A stretch of 5,909 bases of DNA from positions 1-5,909 of the forward strand of contig NZ_CASFWU010000147.1 of NCBI RefSeq assembly GCF_949298305.1. The letters run 5' to 3'. Positions 5,212 to 5,909 of this stretch are shown here, piece after piece. The DNA is from an uncultured Bacteroides sp. (GTDB lineage Bacteria > Bacteroidota > Bacteroidia > Bacteroidales > Bacteroidaceae). The position numbers and the translations under genes are program-made. Within the stretch, counting starts at the first letter, position 1; the number at the start of each line of letters is the position of its first letter. Below the pieces are notes generated by a model that was not told where the DNA came from, ran no database searches, and saw nothing but the letters and a program-made list of their open reading frames with translations.

Positions 5212-5335
5212 GGCCTTTAACTTCCAAGCCCGCCCTGGCGGGACCTCTCCCCCTTCGGGGGGAGTTGGAGGGGGCTTTCTTCTAACTCCTCTAACTCCTG
5301 CAAATTTCGGTAAAACCGAAAGTTGAATATATAGG
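5212..5335 (+). repeat. Composite palindromic repeat, copy 3
   Basis: Same order as copy 2: TTTAACTTCCAAG, hairpin CCCGCC-CT-GGCGGG (5229-5242), TTCG module (5244-5275) with a perfect 7-bp stem CTCCCCC/GGGGGAG around TTCG (5247-5264), two TAACTCC stretches, then TTTCGGT-AAA-ACCGAAA (5305-5321). Compared with copy 2 the two flanking hairpins differ at both paired positions. It lies directly beside the right inverted-repeat arm. No gene overlaps it. Confidence 0.82.
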
Positions 5336-5532
5336 TTTCGCGCGCGCGAAGCGAACAGGCTCGGGTGAAACTGTGTGAAACCACGCCCGGGCCGGCTGTG
5401 AAACTTCTGCTTTCACTCCATCTTGCTGTGTTCCAGCGGGCTGGCGGTGCGGTGAAGGCGTGAAGGCGGATGGCGCGTAATCCCGTTTATGGCGGGAGAG
5501 GGTAGGTTCACGGCTTTCCCGAAGAGGAACTT
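5336..5532. other. GC-rich gene-free segment with palindrome and short repeats
   Basis: No supportable gene. It begins with a perfect 14-base palindrome, TTCGCGCGCGCGAA (5336-5349). GTGAAAC occurs three times (5365, 5375, 5398), with an opposing TTTCAC at 5411-5416. GTGAAGGC is duplicated in tandem (5452-5467), and TCCCG/CGGGA form a small hairpin (5481-5497). An open minus-strand frame crosses this segment and the tandem arrays to its right, but its peptide is Arg/Pro/Ser-rich and low-complexity with no domain I recognise, so I treat it as chance. Confidence 0.6.
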
Positions 5533-5616
5533 GGCCGTCGTAAGGTACTACTTGGCGGCCGTAAAGTACTACATGGCCGTCGTAAAGTGCTACATGGCGC
5601 CGGTAAACACCTGCTT
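5533..5616 (+). repeat. 21-bp tandem repeat, four units
   Basis: Units begin at 5533, 5554, 5575 and 5596. The approximate consensus is GGCCGTCGTAAAG then TACTACAT; unit 4 is clearly diverged (GGCGCCGGTAAACACC then TGCTT). Because 21 is a multiple of three, an open frame persists and yields a spurious-looking heptapeptide repeat on either strand (e.g. VKYYMAV). No start context, signal or domain supports real coding. Confidence 0.8.
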
Positions 5617-5665
5617 TGCGGGAGCGCCCCGGAATGCGGCAGTCTTTCGTGTCCGCATCGTCTCC

Positions 5666-5753
5666 GGAGGATGCTTGCATCCTGTTCAGAGGACGCTTGC
5701 ATCCTGTTCGGAGGACGCTTGCTTCTTGCACGGAGGATGCAAGCCTGTCCCGC
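5666..5753 (+). repeat. 22-bp tandem repeat with internal hairpins, about four units
   Basis: Units begin at 5666, 5688, 5710 and 5732; the first two read (G/A)GAGGA(T/C)GCTTGCATCCTGTTC-like. Unit 1 holds the palindrome AGGATGC-TT-GCATCCT (5668-5683). Unit 4 carries GGATGCAAGC, the reverse complement of GCTTGCATCC in units 1 and 2, so longer-range pairing is also possible. A 22-base period shifts frame at each unit, arguing against coding. Confidence 0.8.
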
Positions 5754-5817
5754 GGCATGAGGGAGGGATGTAGAAACGGGGGACTGTTGTAGGGTCGTGA
5801 AAAAGTTACTTAATTTA

Positions 5818-5873
5818 AGTTTCGCAAGTGCTCAACTTATTAGTTGACAAGGCTTCAGTCAACAAGTCTACAA
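5818..5873 (+). repeat. TTTCGCAAGTGC half-palindrome and GTTGACAA-type octamers
   Basis: AGTTTCGCAAGTGC (5818-5831) matches the left and central part of the 5018-5063 palindrome, but the right half is degraded to TCAACTT. It is followed by units of about 8 bases: GTTGACAA (5843), GGCTTCA (7 bases), GTCAACAA (5858), GTCTACAA (5866). The spacing resembles the GTTAAGAA arrays, though the sequence differs. The last 36 bases of the window hold nothing I can assign. Confidence 0.5.
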
Positions 5874-5909
5874 GGCCGGAATGCCCTGTTTGATAAAGTG
5901 CCGCTTGAA

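Noticed and set aside
5291..5758. 155-codon minus-strand open frame in the right-hand gene-free region
   Set aside because: It spans the 21-bp and 22-bp tandem arrays and part of the composite repeat. The peptide is low-complexity without a recognisable domain, and I see no Bacteroides promoter or good ribosome binding site.
5868..5909. Possible C-terminus of a minus-strand gene entering from the right (FKRHFIKQGIPAL then stop)
   Set aside because: Only 13 codons are visible, another frame is open as well, and the neighbouring bases are repeat-like. Too short to support a gene.

Overview
The window looks like a chromosomal segment from a member of the Bacteroidaceae (Bacteroides or Phocaeicola). 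The evidence is the gene set and order, Bacteroidetes-type promoter boxes (TTTG, a 19-20 base gap, then TAnnTTTG), weak A-rich ribosome binding sites, and the dispersed intergenic repeats. I cannot name a species.

Every gene I can support lies on the minus strand, so transcription runs from right to left. From the right end: about 1.07 kb without a convincing gene (4836-5909), then parA/soj (4059-4823), parB/spo0J (3151-4041), a secreted or envelope DUF5683-family protein (1970-2821), a MltD-like lytic transglycosylase with a C-terminal LysM domain (263-1570), and the first 28 codons of a RelA/SpoT-family (p)ppGpp enzyme (1-84, running off the left edge). parA and parB are 17 bases apart and surely cotranscribed. 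The DUF5683 and mltD genes follow in the same direction but behind gaps of 329 and 399 bases filled with repeats. The rel gene has its own consensus promoter, and a hairpin terminator lies between it and mltD. By function this is a chromosome-partitioning pair next to cell-wall remodelling and stringent-response genes. The genes are ordinary housekeeping genes.

The unusual content is between the genes. The three large gene-free stretches are mosaics of one repeat family with recurring parts: an octamer array (GTTAAGRA), a unique-looking block of about 50 bases, a CCCACC/GGTGGG hairpin, a C-rich/G-rich hairpin with a TTCG loop, stretches of AACTCCT, and a palindrome with the core TTTCGCA-TGCGAAA. 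A copy of about 100 bp occurs in opposite orientations at 1821-1929 and 5111-5211, flanking the DUF5683-parB-parA block. The copies differ by one octamer unit, and two of the hairpins show paired changes on both arms. The right-hand 600 bases add two further tandem arrays (21-bp and 22-bp periods). I see no transposase, tRNA, rRNA or CRISPR array. The repeats are the best candidate here for something poorly described; what they do cannot be read from the sequence.
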